Below, piece after piece: positions 27,876-36,448 of a stretch of 64,000 nt of DNA (its first letter is position 1; every line of letters begins with the position of its first letter). The notes under the pieces are model-generated. The model saw nothing but the letters and a program-made list of their open reading frames with translations. It did no database searches and was not told the origin of the DNA. Source of the DNA: Bacteroidota bacterium (lineage in GTDB: Bacteria > Bacteroidota > Rhodothermia > Balneolales > Balneolaceae); NCBI GenBank assembly GCA_009909035.1, contig JAAAOB010000129.1, positions 40,784-104,783 on the forward strand. Direction: 5' to 3'. The position numbers were made by a program, and so were the translations under genes.

Positions 27876-29405
27876 ATGTCTACCGATACAAAAGCTGCTA
27901 AGGAAAGCGCCACAAACGGATCTCCAAAACCAACGTCGCCAAATGCCGATTTAAAACTCGATTTTGCCTCATTCTGGGAGTACAGCAGTGCCCCGGAGAG
28001 TAGTGAAAAGGTCACCATCGAATCATTATACGGTCATTTTATTGACGGCGATTTTGTGAAGCCCGCCAAAGGCCGCATGTTTACGTCGGTCAACCCTGCA
28101 AATGAAGAGGTGTTGACTGAGCTGGCAGAGGGCACCTCGGAGGATGTGGACCGTGCCGTGAAAGCCGCGCGAAATGCATACAATAAAAAATGGAGAACCC
28201 TAAGCGGTAAGGAGCGAGGCAAGTACATCTTTCGAATAGCTCGTATGATACAGGAGCGGTCCCGGGAACTGGCCATTACAGAATCACTCGACGGCGGAAA
28301 ACCCATTCGCGAATCACGGGATGTGGATATTCCGCTGGCCGCAGCCTACTTTTTCTACTACGCCGGATGGGCCGATAAACTGGATTACGCATTTCCGGGC
28401 AGAAATGTGGAACCCGTTGGTGTATGCGGGCAGATCATTCCCTGGAATTTTCCGCTACTGATGCTGGCCTGGAAAATCGCGCCAGCCCTGGCTACAGGCA
28501 ACACCGTGGTATTAAAACCGGCTGAAACAACATCCATCACCGCACTGAAGTTTGCCGAAATTTGCCGCGATGCCGGGTTGCCGGCCGGGGTCGTCAATAT
28601 CATCACGGGCGCGGGCCAGACCGGCTCTGCCATCGTCAATCACAGCGATATCGATAAAATTGCATTCACGGGGTCCACAAAGGTTGGAAAAATCATTCAG
28701 AATGCTCTTGCCGGATCCGACACAAAATATACGCTGGAGCTCGGCGGCAAAGGCGCGAACATTGTTTTTGAAGACGCTTCGATCGACCAGGCCGTGGAGG
28801 GAATTATCAATGCCATCTTCTTTAACCAGGGCCACGTATGTTGCGCAGGCTCCCGGTTGCTGGTGCAGGAGGGTATCGCCGAACGATTAATAACGAAACT
28901 AAAAGACCGGATGGAGACGCTGATTGTTGGTGATCCGCTGGATAAAAATACTGATATTGGCGCGATCAACTCCAAATCCCAGTTTGAAAGAATTGAGGAG
29001 TATATCAATATTGGAAAAAACGAGGGAGCCGAAATCTATCAGAGTTCATGCTCCATTCCTGAGAACGGGTATTTTTGCAGGCCCACAATATTTACGGGCG
29101 TATCGCAAAGCAACAGGATTGTCCAGGAAGAGATCTTTGGGCCTGTTCTTACCATTCAAACGTTCCGCACCCCGGCAGAGGCGATCGAAAAAGCAAACAA
29201 CTCGCAATATGGACTCTCGAGTGGCATCTGGACTGATCGCGGATCCAAAATCTTCCAGGCCGGTGCCGAAATGGATTCCGGTGTGGTGTGGGCAAACACC
29301 TTTAACAAGTTCGATCCCACTTCCCCATTCGGCGGGTACAAAGAGAGCGGAGTGGGACGCGAAGGCGGCCTTCACGGCCTGTATCCATATGTTAATCTGG
29401 TATAA
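27876..29405 (+). CDS. aldehyde dehydrogenase, full catalytic domain (ALDH16-like)
   Basis: A 509-residue NAD(P)-dependent aldehyde dehydrogenase. Catalytic residues are present: Asn191 in PWNFP, Glu288 in TLELGGKG and Cys322 in GHVCCAGSR. FTGSTKVGK is the NAD-binding signature, and GGYKESGVGREGG is near the C-terminus. The first 45 residues are a polar extension. The neighbouring deoC suggests acetaldehyde as a substrate, but this is inference. Together with the truncated pseudo-dehydrogenase encoded 24 bases downstream, it totals 796 residues, about the length of two-domain ALDH16 proteins, whose C-terminal half is a non-catalytic ALDH-like domain. Confidence 0.92.
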   Translation: MSTDTKAAKESATNGSPKPTSPNADLKLDFASFWEYSSAPESSEKVTIESLYGHFIDGDFVKPAKGRMFTSVNPANEEVLTELAEGTSEDVDRAVKAARNAYNKKWRTLSGKERGKYIFRIARMIQERSRELAITESLDGGKPIRESRDVDIPLAAAYFFYYAGWADKLDYAFPGRNVEPVGVCGQIIPWNFPLLMLAWKIAPALATGNTVVLKPAETTSITALKFAEICRDAGLPAGVVNIITGAGQTGSAIVNHSDIDKIAFTGSTKVGKIIQNALAGSDTKYTLELGGKGANIVFEDASIDQAVEGIINAIFFNQGHVCCAGSRLLVQEGIAERLITKLKDRMETLIVGDPLDKNTDIGAINSKSQFERIEEYINIGKNEGAEIYQSSCSIPENGYFCRPTIFTGVSQSNRIVQEEIFGPVLTIQTFRTPAEAIEKANNSQYGLSSGIWTDRGSKIFQAGAEMDSGVVWANTFNKFDPTSPFGGYKESGVGREGGLHGLYPYVNLV

Positions 29406-29429
29406 AATTAGACAAGAAAACGACCTGTT

Positions 29430-30293
29430 ATGAGCGAACGAATTGATGTTTTAAAGACCTATAAAACCTACGTGGGCGGGACTTTTCCACGCAGTGAATC
29501 CGGCCATACGTACCCGGTACAAAATCCCGGCGGAAAGCTGATCTCCAATGCCTGCCGCTGCACCCGAAAAGATGTGCGGGATGCGATGGTACAGGCGCGA
29601 AAAGCATTTCCGGGCTGGAAAAACCGGTCGGCCTACAACCGCGGCCAGATTTTATACCGTATCGCAGAAATGCTGGAAGGCCGGCGGGACCAATTTATCC
29701 GTGAACTGGAGCTGCAGGGCTCTAATAAAAAGGCCGCTGTCAAGGAAGTTGAGCGCTCCATCGACCGCTTGATCTATTTTGCCGGGTGGACCGATAAAAT
29801 CAGCCAGGTATTTGGAAGCGTGAACCCGGTGGCCAGCAGCCATTTTAATTTCAGCATGCCGGCACCAACGGGAGTGGTCGGTATCATTGCACCTGACGAA
29901 AGCCCCCTGATTGGGCTTATCTCCTTGTTGGGCCCGGTCATTGCGGGAGGAAACACTGCTCTGATTCTATCTTCAGAAACCAAGCCGCTGTCTGCCGTCA
30001 GTTTTGGGGAGGTATTGCATGCATCTGATGTGCCGGCCGGAGTCGTGAACATATTGACCGGTTACCAGAATGAGATGATTCCACACCTGACCGCCCACAT
30101 GGATCTGAATGCCGTATGCAATGCAAATCCCGATAAAGAAATACGGAAACAAATTGATGAAAATTGCGCTTTAAACATCAAACGTCGTCGCCATCTGGAT
30201 GTAAAGGATTGGTCAGACGATTCCCTTGAATCACCATATTATATCATGGATTTCCAGGAGATCAAGACCACCTGGCATCCGGTTGGAGTGTAA
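29430..30293 (+). CDS. half-length, catalytically incomplete aldehyde dehydrogenase-like protein
   Basis: A 287-residue protein with only the N-terminal NAD-domain half of an ALDH (GWKNRSAYNRGQILYRIAEM; GVVGIIAPDESPLIGLISLLGPVIAGGNT; VPAGVVNILTG). The position of the PWNFP asparagine is changed to PDESP, and the part that would contain the catalytic Glu and Cys is absent. It is not simply truncated: after LTGYQNE come about 70 residues of ordered-looking sequence ending IMDFQEIKTTWHPVGV. This suggests a conserved non-catalytic partner rather than a pseudogene. It probably forms a complex with the upstream full dehydrogenase, as the second domain does in ALDH16. Confidence 0.8.
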   Translation: MSERIDVLKTYKTYVGGTFPRSESGHTYPVQNPGGKLISNACRCTRKDVRDAMVQARKAFPGWKNRSAYNRGQILYRIAEMLEGRRDQFIRELELQGSNKKAAVKEVERSIDRLIYFAGWTDKISQVFGSVNPVASSHFNFSMPAPTGVVGIIAPDESPLIGLISLLGPVIAGGNTALILSSETKPLSAVSFGEVLHASDVPAGVVNILTGYQNEMIPHLTAHMDLNAVCNANPDKEIRKQIDENCALNIKRRRHLDVKDWSDDSLESPYYIMDFQEIKTTWHPVGV

Positions 30294-30302
30294 CTATTAC
30301 TT

Positions 30303-30896
30303 ATGCGTAAACTACTTTTTCTTTTTGCGATTTCACTTTTTCTATTTAGCGGTTGCGGCTCAACAGAATCGACCGTTGATTCAGATAAAAGTGCGGATAC
30401 CAACACGAACGGAAATGCCGGGACAGAGAATCAATTCGGTGATCAGGAAATGCTGCTTGCACGCACAAGGAGTAGTCTGGGACAGCACTATTCCGAATCT
30501 ACAGAGATGATACCAGAGCTGTTTCTAAGAGAATTTGAGGTCGAAGAACGAACTACAGATCCCTATGCCGGGTTCAGGGTCCAGCTATTTTCAACGACTA
30601 ACGTGTCAGATGCCGACTCCGTACGTGATCATTTTGTAGCATGGGCCGATACCTCCATTGCGGGATATGAGCCGGATGCCTACGTAATTTTTCGCTCCCC
30701 GAATTACAGGGTTCGGGCCGGGGATTTTCAAGATCGGGACCGGGCCATCCAGTTTTCCAGTATGCTAAAATCGCGCTATCCCGATGCTTGGGTTGTGCAC
30801 GAACAAATTGACCCGTCGAAAGTGCCGGCGGATACGTCGGATATACGGTTCAAAAAACTGGAACCCGTTGGCCCCGATTCAGTTAATCAGCAATAA
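30303..30896 (+). CDS. SPOR-domain lipoprotein
   Basis: A 197-residue protein starting with a lipoprotein signal (residues 3-18 hydrophobic, then FSGCGSTES; Cys18). A Ser/Thr/Asp/Asn-rich linker follows, then a SPOR-like domain at about residues 90-175 (GFRVQLFSTTNVSDADSVRDH; SPNYRVRAGDFQDRDRAIQF). SPOR domains bind denuded peptidoglycan, so the protein probably sits in the outer membrane facing the cell wall. It starts 9 bases after the pseudo-dehydrogenase gene, most likely as an unrelated read-through neighbour. Confidence 0.8.
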   Translation: MRKLLFLFAISLFLFSGCGSTESTVDSDKSADTNTNGNAGTENQFGDQEMLLARTRSSLGQHYSESTEMIPELFLREFEVEERTTDPYAGFRVQLFSTTNVSDADSVRDHFVAWADTSIAGYEPDAYVIFRSPNYRVRAGDFQDRDRAIQFSSMLKSRYPDAWVVHEQIDPSKVPADTSDIRFKKLEPVGPDSVNQQ

Positions 30897-30914
30897 CCAT
30901 ACTCTCCGGCGCCG

Positions 30915-30960
30915 AATCATTCAGATGGAAAGCCTGCGATGTCTATTCCATCCGATGATC
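30915..30960. terminator. hairpin between convergent SPOR gene and ychF
   Basis: Imperfect inverted repeat in the 62-base gap between two converging genes: ATCATTCAGATGGA at about 30917-30930 against TCCATCCGATGAT at about 30947-30959 (one bulge). No long T-run, so termination strength is uncertain. Confidence 0.35.
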
Positions 30961-32053
30961 AAACATTAAATCGAAAAAGCATTACATCACCGTCGTTTAC
31001 CACGTAATCTTTGCCTTCCTGGCGCATTTTGCCGGCGTCGCGTGCAGCTTTTTCTGATCCCAGCTCTTCATAATCCTTGTAGGCGATCGTCTCAGCACGG
31101 ATAAAGCCCCGTTCAAAATCAGTATGAATAACACCGGCAGCTTCAGGCGCTTTGTATCCTTTCGGGATGGTCCAGGCCCTTACCTCTTTTGGGCCGGCCG
31201 TAAAGTAGGTGATCAATCCAAGATTACTGTATGCCGCCTGGATCAGGCGATCCAGTCCGGCTCGTTCCAGGCCAAGCTCCTCTAAAAACATCTCTTTCTC
31301 ATCATCATCCAGCTCAGCAATTTCTGCCTCAATTTTTGCACAAAAGGAAACGACCTCATCATCAATCTGCGATGCAATCTCTTTCACTGTATCTACATGA
31401 CGATTTCCGGTTTTGACCTCATCTTCTGAAACATTACATGCGTAAAGCACCGGTTTATTTGATAACAAGAAAAGATCGCTAAAGGCTCTTTTTTCATCAT
31501 CATCAGCGTTGAATGTTCGTGCGGTACCACCCTCTTCCAGGTGCTCCTTCAGGCGTTTTACTACGTCAAACTCTGCTGCTACCTTTTTATCGCCACTGCG
31601 TACCTGCTTTTTTAATGTATCGTATCGTTTTTCTACCGATTCAAGATCCTTCAGTATCAATTCATCTTCAATGATATGGATATCACGAGCAGGGTCTACA
31701 GATCCTTCTACATGAATGACGTCACCATCTTCAAAGCAGCGAACCACATGAACAATCAGATCCACCTCCCGGATATGAGAAAGAAAGGCGTTTCCTTTTC
31801 CCTTTCCTTCGGAAGCACCTTTTACAAGACCGGCAATATCCACAAACTCAATGGTTGCCGGCAGGGTCTGTTTCGGTTCCACCAATTCAGACAGTGTATC
31901 AAGCCGGGTGTCCGGCACGGTTACCAGCCCTACATTGGGATCGATCGTACAGAATGGAAAGTTGGCCGCATCAGCCCCCGCATTACTTAGGGCGTTAAAC
32001 AAGGTGGATTTACCTACATTTGGCAAACCCACAATTCCACATTTTAAACTCAT
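30959..32053 (-). CDS. ychF: ribosome-associated GTPase/ATPase YchF (OLA1 family)
   Basis: A 364-residue OBG-family P-loop protein. G1 is GLPNVGKST (8-16), G3 is DIAGLVKGASEGKG (about 70-83), and the G4 position reads NVSE rather than NKxD, the change that makes YchF prefer ATP. A coiled-coil insert (about 130-190) and a C-terminal TGS domain (about 280-363) complete the standard layout. The protein binds ribosomes and affects translation fidelity and stress responses. The length is typical. Confidence 0.96.
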   Translation of the reverse strand: MSLKCGIVGLPNVGKSTLFNALSNAGADAANFPFCTIDPNVGLVTVPDTRLDTLSELVEPKQTLPATIEFVDIAGLVKGASEGKGKGNAFLSHIREVDLIVHVVRCFEDGDVIHVEGSVDPARDIHIIEDELILKDLESVEKRYDTLKKQVRSGDKKVAAEFDVVKRLKEHLEEGGTARTFNADDDEKRAFSDLFLLSNKPVLYACNVSEDEVKTGNRHVDTVKEIASQIDDEVVSFCAKIEAEIAELDDDEKEMFLEELGLERAGLDRLIQAAYSNLGLITYFTAGPKEVRAWTIPKGYKAPEAAGVIHTDFERGFIRAETIAYKDYEELGSEKAARDAGKMRQEGKDYVVNDGDVMLFRFNV

Positions 32054-32142
32054 GAATTTATTGTCCTTAAAAAATTAATCTGAAATTTTACCGTATCGGG
32101 TGTCGTAGATTTCTCTCTTGAACCAGGTTAAAGAGTAGACAG

Positions 32143-32805
32143 TTAATCAAGGCAGGTCTGCTGGGTGAATTTTTTTTCAGGAAGCCGGACGCATGTCAAT
32201 TTTCCGAGTCCGGGGCGGTTGTAAACACATCCGGTGTCAATGCCAATCATACCCTTTTGTTGTATGGGGAACGGCTGAGGCGTATGCCCAAATACAACGG
32301 TTTTTTCCCATGGTGGTGAAAAAGCATTCAGATGTTCTCGCCCCCACAAAAAATAATCGTGCACTGATCTGTCCTCTACGCTCTGTTGTACTGTCATGCT
32401 TGGAGGGATTCCGGCGTGAACAAAAAAGTACTCTTCTGTTTCGTAATAGAGACGGGTTTTTCTATAAAACTCAATATGTTCCTCGGGGATATCTTCAACG
32501 GACGCATTTTTACCGTAGGATTCAAGAGTCGTTTTTCCTCCGTTCAGCATCCAGCTCCGTGTGCTGCCCGTTTCCAGTGAATCAAGAAGCATCAACTCAT
32601 GATTTCCGCGCAAAAACACCGTTTTCCGATCGTTTTTTACCTCCAGTAGAAAGTCGACCACCTCTTTTGATGATGGCCCTCTGTCAATATAATCACCGAC
32701 AAACAGATGAACGTATTCATCATAGGGCTCCAGTTTTTTCCACAAAGCTTGTAACGACTTTACACAACCATGGACATCTCCAATCGCAATTACTTTTTCA
32801 GTCAT
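32143..32805 (-). CDS. metallophosphoesterase, PrpA/ApaH-type Ser/Thr phosphatase
   Basis: A 220-residue calcineurin-like phosphoesterase with all metal motifs: GDVHG (8-12), GDYIDRG (37-43), GNHE (about 68-71), plus His residues in FVHAG (about 130) and VFGHTPQ (about 180). It is cytosolic. Relatives dephosphorylate phosphoproteins or cleave diadenosine tetraphosphate; the compact size favours the protein phosphatase branch. The ATG directly abuts the nusB stop codon, so the two are probably coupled. Confidence 0.85.
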   Translation of the reverse strand: MTEKVIAIGDVHGCVKSLQALWKKLEPYDEYVHLFVGDYIDRGPSSKEVVDFLLEVKNDRKTVFLRGNHELMLLDSLETGSTRSWMLNGGKTTLESYGKNASVEDIPEEHIEFYRKTRLYYETEEYFFVHAGIPPSMTVQQSVEDRSVHDYFLWGREHLNAFSPPWEKTVVFGHTPQPFPIQQKGMIGIDTGCVYNRPGLGKLTCVRLPEKKFTQQTCLD

Positions 32806-33267
32806 TTAACTACGTGATGTTTCAATTAGCCCTCTTCCCTTCTTCACAATACGATCAGCACTCCTTAAGTCTGTACGAACTGCATCCAGGATACCGTTAA
32901 CAAAGGAGCCGCTTTTGCGGGTAGAGTACGATTTAGCCAGTTCGATTGCCTCGTTCATCGTCACTTTAGTAGGGATTTGTTCAAAATAAAGAAATTCGCA
33001 AATAGCCATTCTCAAAATAAGCTTATCAAGCGTGGCCAGCCGGTTCACTTCCCAGTTTTTGATATGATTCGAGATTATTTCGTCAAACTCGGTTTTGTGA
33101 TCATTGACATGCTCAATCATCTGGTTAGCGAATTTTACGCCCTCCGTGTCATCTTTGAGAACAACTTTGACGATCTGCTGCGACACATCAGCCGGTGTAT
33201 TTGACCCCACTTCAATTGCATAGATCGACTGTAGTACCGCTTCCCGGGCTTTTCGTCTGTTAATCAT
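32806..33267 (-). CDS. nusB: transcription antitermination factor NusB
   Basis: A 153-residue all-helical protein with the NusB start (RRKAREAVLQSIYAIEVG) and the C-terminal conserved stretch IPTKVTMNEAIELAKSYSTRKSGSFVNGILD. NusB binds boxA RNA with S10 and supports antitermination of rRNA operons. The length is standard. It is followed without a gap by the phosphatase gene. Confidence 0.95.
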   Translation of the reverse strand: MINRRKAREAVLQSIYAIEVGSNTPADVSQQIVKVVLKDDTEGVKFANQMIEHVNDHKTEFDEIISNHIKNWEVNRLATLDKLILRMAICEFLYFEQIPTKVTMNEAIELAKSYSTRKSGSFVNGILDAVRTDLRSADRIVKKGRGLIETSRS

Positions 33268-33346
33268 TCGCGTGTCCGTAAAAATTCAAAAGAATAGAAA
33301 AATACAAACCTTTAAGCTTAGCCGAAAGAACTCTCTTGTTTTTTGA

Positions 33347-33378
33347 TTGCATTTCATCATTCGATCGTGCTATCTTTG
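33347..33378 (+). promoter_or_regulatory. Bacteroidota-type promoter of tRNA-Val
   Basis: TTG at 33347-33349, 21 bases, then TATCTTTG at 33371-33378, an exact match to the -7 consensus TAnnTTTG. The -7 box ends 6 bases before the mature tRNA 5' end. Confidence 0.65.
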
Positions 33379-33384
33379 AGTTTT

Positions 33385-33458
33385 GGGTTCATAGCTCAGT
33401 TGGTTAGAGCGCATCGTTGACATCGATGAGGTCGGCAGTTCGAATCTGCCTGAACCCA
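33385..33458 (+). tRNA. tRNA-Val (anticodon GAC)
   Basis: A complete 74-base cloverleaf: acceptor stem GGGTTCA/TGAACCC with discriminator A, D-arm GCTC/GAGC, anticodon stem CATCG/CGATG with loop TTGACAT (anticodon GAC), T-arm GGCAG/CTGCC with TTCGAAT loop. The 3' CCA is not encoded. Confidence 0.97.
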
Positions 33459-33615
33459 CGTCCGCCCCCTACAAAAGGATACAGATCCGCTTTGTAGCTC
33501 TCCTTCTTCCACTCAGTTTCATTCACCATCATCGCCGCATGTATCTATAGCTCTGTTCATCATCCGGATACGGCTGGCAAGAATCGGGATAGAATGAAAC
33601 CAATGCCTGCTTCGC

Positions 33616-36114
33616 TTACAACAGGTCAAATGAAAAGATATAACGGGTTCCTGACTCTCCATCTACCGTCAGTTCGGCCTCGAGCTGACCAATCAATGTT
33701 TTGATTAAAAGAGTTCCGAGTGACCCATCACCTACTTCTTCAAATGGTTTTGGCAAACCAACACCATTGTCCGAGATCTCCATGACAGCTCGACCGTTTT
33801 CATGTTGAAGATTTATGCCAATAACCGGATCCTTATGGCTCTTCGGAAATGCATATTTCAGAGAGTTGGTAACAATTTCGTTGATGACCAGACCGCAGGG
33901 TATGGCTTTCGCTATTGGAAGCTCAACAGGGTCCGATTCCAGCTCGATCCTCACGGACCTCTGCTCATTCTCGTGCGATTCCACAATCACATCGACCAGT
34001 TCTTTCATGTATGCCCCAAAATCGATCTCGGACAGATTTTCGTTCTGATAGAGCTTTTCATGAATCAGCGCCATAGAACTGACCCTCATCTGGCTATCTC
34101 TCAACGCCGACTTAGCTTCAGCACTCTCCAGGTTATGAAATTGAAGTTCCAGCAGTCCTGAAATAACCGCAAGATTATTTTTCACCCTGTGGTGGATCTC
34201 AGAAAGCAGAACCTCCTTCTCCTCGAGCGATTTTTTCACTTTTTCCTCAGCATCAATACGATCCGTAATGTCCATATACAATCCATAAATTGCTATGGTC
34301 TCCCCTTCAACAATGACAGGCACCCCGTAAATGATCACATCCAGCAGCTCGCCTGATTTGGTGCGTCTCTTTTTTGTAAATGTGAACGGTTCTGTGCTTT
34401 CGGAAAGTCCCCGGGCCTGGTTTAAGTCATCTTCGGGTACAATCAGATCATCAAGATCTTTGCCGGAAATTTCGCTTTGCCGGTATCCAAACAGGGATTC
34501 AAACCCTTGGTTCACCTGCAAAATCTTTGAATCTTTATCGAGCAGTGCAATGCCAAGGGGTGAATTTCGGAACAGCTGCTCGAAGAGCTCCTCATTTCTT
34601 TTCAGCTCCTCCTCCCGCCGGACGATTTCGGTACAGTCTCTTGCCACAGCTATCACCACATCGTGGCCAAAGAATCTGCCTTTCGACAGTTTTAAATCCT
34701 TTGGAAAAGCTTCCCCGTTCTTACGTCTCCCCCACCACCGGAAATATTGCGGCTCACCTGCAAGTGCTTTTCGAAATCGTTGCATTGTATCTTCAAGATC
34801 TACCTTTTCCTTTGCTGCAAGGAAAGCGGGTGTTTTACCCAAAATCTCTTCCTTTTTATACCCGTACATCTTTTCTACTTCTTTATTTACTTCCAGAAAC
34901 GTTCCGTCTTTATCCTGGATATAGATGCTGTCTGTTATAGAGTCGAACAGCGACTGGTAGCTTTGCAGAGAGGAGCGGTATCCTTCAAGTGCTTTCACAT
35001 GATCGGTTTGATCAACGACAACCCCCAAAAGTATCTGGTCGGCATCCGTCTCAACCGCAGAACCGAACGTTTTGATATGTAATGTTTTACCCTGTTTCGT
35101 CAGAATACGCAGGGTAAACTCAAACGAGCCGTCGGGATTCTTTTCCCATTTTTTTATTTGCCTGTTTACAAGACCGATATCATCAGGTGAAATCAAATCG
35201 AGCAACTCGATTTCATCTGTAAACTCCCGCAGAGAGTATCCCGTCAGCTCCGTTAGGCGCGGGTTCACATAGACAAACGACCGGTTCGATATTACATACG
35301 CTCCAGCAAATGATTGCTCGTTGAAAATTCGAAACGACAACCCGGTATTTCCAAGATCCAGGAGAGTTTTTCTTTGGCTTGTCATCTCCTCAATAACAGA
35401 ATAAATCCTTGCAAGATTGTTCCTATCATCAAACGTTACCAGGTTAAACCACTGGCAGACCACCTGATCGCCATTAGGTTTCTTTACTTCCGATTGCAGT
35501 GTAAAGTAAACGTCACCCTCATGATCACCAGATTTGAGTATATTGGTGACTCGTTCATTGAATTCATTAGGCACAAACCACAAACTGCGGGCAGGCATCT
35601 GCAAAATAGATCTGTGCTTCTGGTCAAATATTTTTTCAGCCTCTTCAGTGAACCCAATCACCTCCAGGCTGGAATTCCACTCGATGACCCCAAAAGGCAA
35701 GTGATTATATTCTATTCCGGGCAGCTCCTCAACGGCCTCGGCACCAGATGCTACGATCGAATCCACATCGTGGGCAACGGCCAATTCAACGGACCTGCCG
35801 TTGTGCTGAAAACGCTGCGTGGTGAGCTGAACAATCCACTCGTCTCCACTCCTCCCACGGTGTCGCCACAAGTTCGTTGGCACACTCGTTTGAATGGGCT
35901 CATCACCAATGAATTCCCGGTCGTAGTGAATCCTCTCGCCGAGGTCGCTCATTCTTTTTTGCAAGAGCTCGTGTTTTGAAAATCCGTACTTTTCCAACGC
36001 CTGCGAATTGGCATCAACAATCCTGAGGGAACCGATTTCGTACACAAACATCGCCTTGCTGTTGAATATCAACTCATCGTTAATGCGTTGATATGACGTA
36101 TCATTCTTCTCCAT
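33616..36114 (-). CDS. cytosolic multi-PAS sensor histidine kinase (HisKA_2/HWE-like)
   Basis: An 832-residue protein with no transmembrane segment. Five PAS-like domains in series can be recognised by their starts: about residues 12-120 (FVYEIGSLRIVDANSQALE), 145-255, 265-375 (AYVISNRSFVYVNPRLTELTGY), 385-505 (SIYIQDKDGTFLEVNKEVEKMYGY) and 510-630 (GIALLDKDSKILQVNQGFESLFGY). The dimerisation/phosphoacceptor box is HHRVKNNL (about 645), typical of HisKA_2 kinases, followed by the ATPase with NEIVTNSLKYAF and DNGVGLP. It probably senses an intracellular signal such as redox or energy state. No response regulator is adjacent. It diverges from thrS. Confidence 0.88.
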   Translation of the reverse strand: MEKNDTSYQRINDELIFNSKAMFVYEIGSLRIVDANSQALEKYGFSKHELLQKRMSDLGERIHYDREFIGDEPIQTSVPTNLWRHRGRSGDEWIVQLTTQRFQHNGRSVELAVAHDVDSIVASGAEAVEELPGIEYNHLPFGVIEWNSSLEVIGFTEEAEKIFDQKHRSILQMPARSLWFVPNEFNERVTNILKSGDHEGDVYFTLQSEVKKPNGDQVVCQWFNLVTFDDRNNLARIYSVIEEMTSQRKTLLDLGNTGLSFRIFNEQSFAGAYVISNRSFVYVNPRLTELTGYSLREFTDEIELLDLISPDDIGLVNRQIKKWEKNPDGSFEFTLRILTKQGKTLHIKTFGSAVETDADQILLGVVVDQTDHVKALEGYRSSLQSYQSLFDSITDSIYIQDKDGTFLEVNKEVEKMYGYKKEEILGKTPAFLAAKEKVDLEDTMQRFRKALAGEPQYFRWWGRRKNGEAFPKDLKLSKGRFFGHDVVIAVARDCTEIVRREEELKRNEELFEQLFRNSPLGIALLDKDSKILQVNQGFESLFGYRQSEISGKDLDDLIVPEDDLNQARGLSESTEPFTFTKKRRTKSGELLDVIIYGVPVIVEGETIAIYGLYMDITDRIDAEEKVKKSLEEKEVLLSEIHHRVKNNLAVISGLLELQFHNLESAEAKSALRDSQMRVSSMALIHEKLYQNENLSEIDFGAYMKELVDVIVESHENEQRSVRIELESDPVELPIAKAIPCGLVINEIVTNSLKYAFPKSHKDPVIGINLQHENGRAVMEISDNGVGLPKPFEEVGDGSLGTLLIKTLIGQLEAELTVDGESGTRYIFSFDLL

Positions 36115-36448
36115 TTTCTCCCTGCATACTTTAATAATGTTTCCTGATATCCAGTGCTGTATCTCTTTCTATTTATCTCTTTAGAACTGGCCGGATATGA
36201 TATACAAAACCACAACATTTTCTGAAGAGTTCTGAACGTACAGATCACTATCTGTACACATATTTGACCTTCTCTCTGATCATCAACTACGTAAACAAAA
36301 TCGTATCGTCAGCATGTAAAGCACCTGTAACGTCAAATATTATAGTTTAATGCTATCGAATGATTTCGTATTTTTGCAAAATAATCTGCAGATCTACGAA
36401 CAATATATCACAATCACCTTTTTTTAAAATTTTTTTTTTACAATTCTA
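36115..36448. other. Intergenic region between sensor kinase and thrS
   Basis: 334 A/T-rich bases separating diverging genes. It contains the putative thrS promoter (36346-36376). I see no T-box or other recognisable leader RNA, and no gene. Confidence 0.5.
36346..36376 (+). promoter_or_regulatory. putative promoter of the thrS translation cluster
   Basis: TTTA at 36346-36349, 19 bases, then TATTTTTG at 36369-36376, a perfect TAnnTTTG -7 box. The predicted leader is about 65 bases. Confidence 0.5.

Noticed and set aside
29430..30293. Frameshifted remnant of a full aldehyde dehydrogenase
   Set aside because: Downstream sequence belongs at once to the SPOR gene, and the C-terminal 70 residues look ordered rather than random, favouring a genuine short protein.
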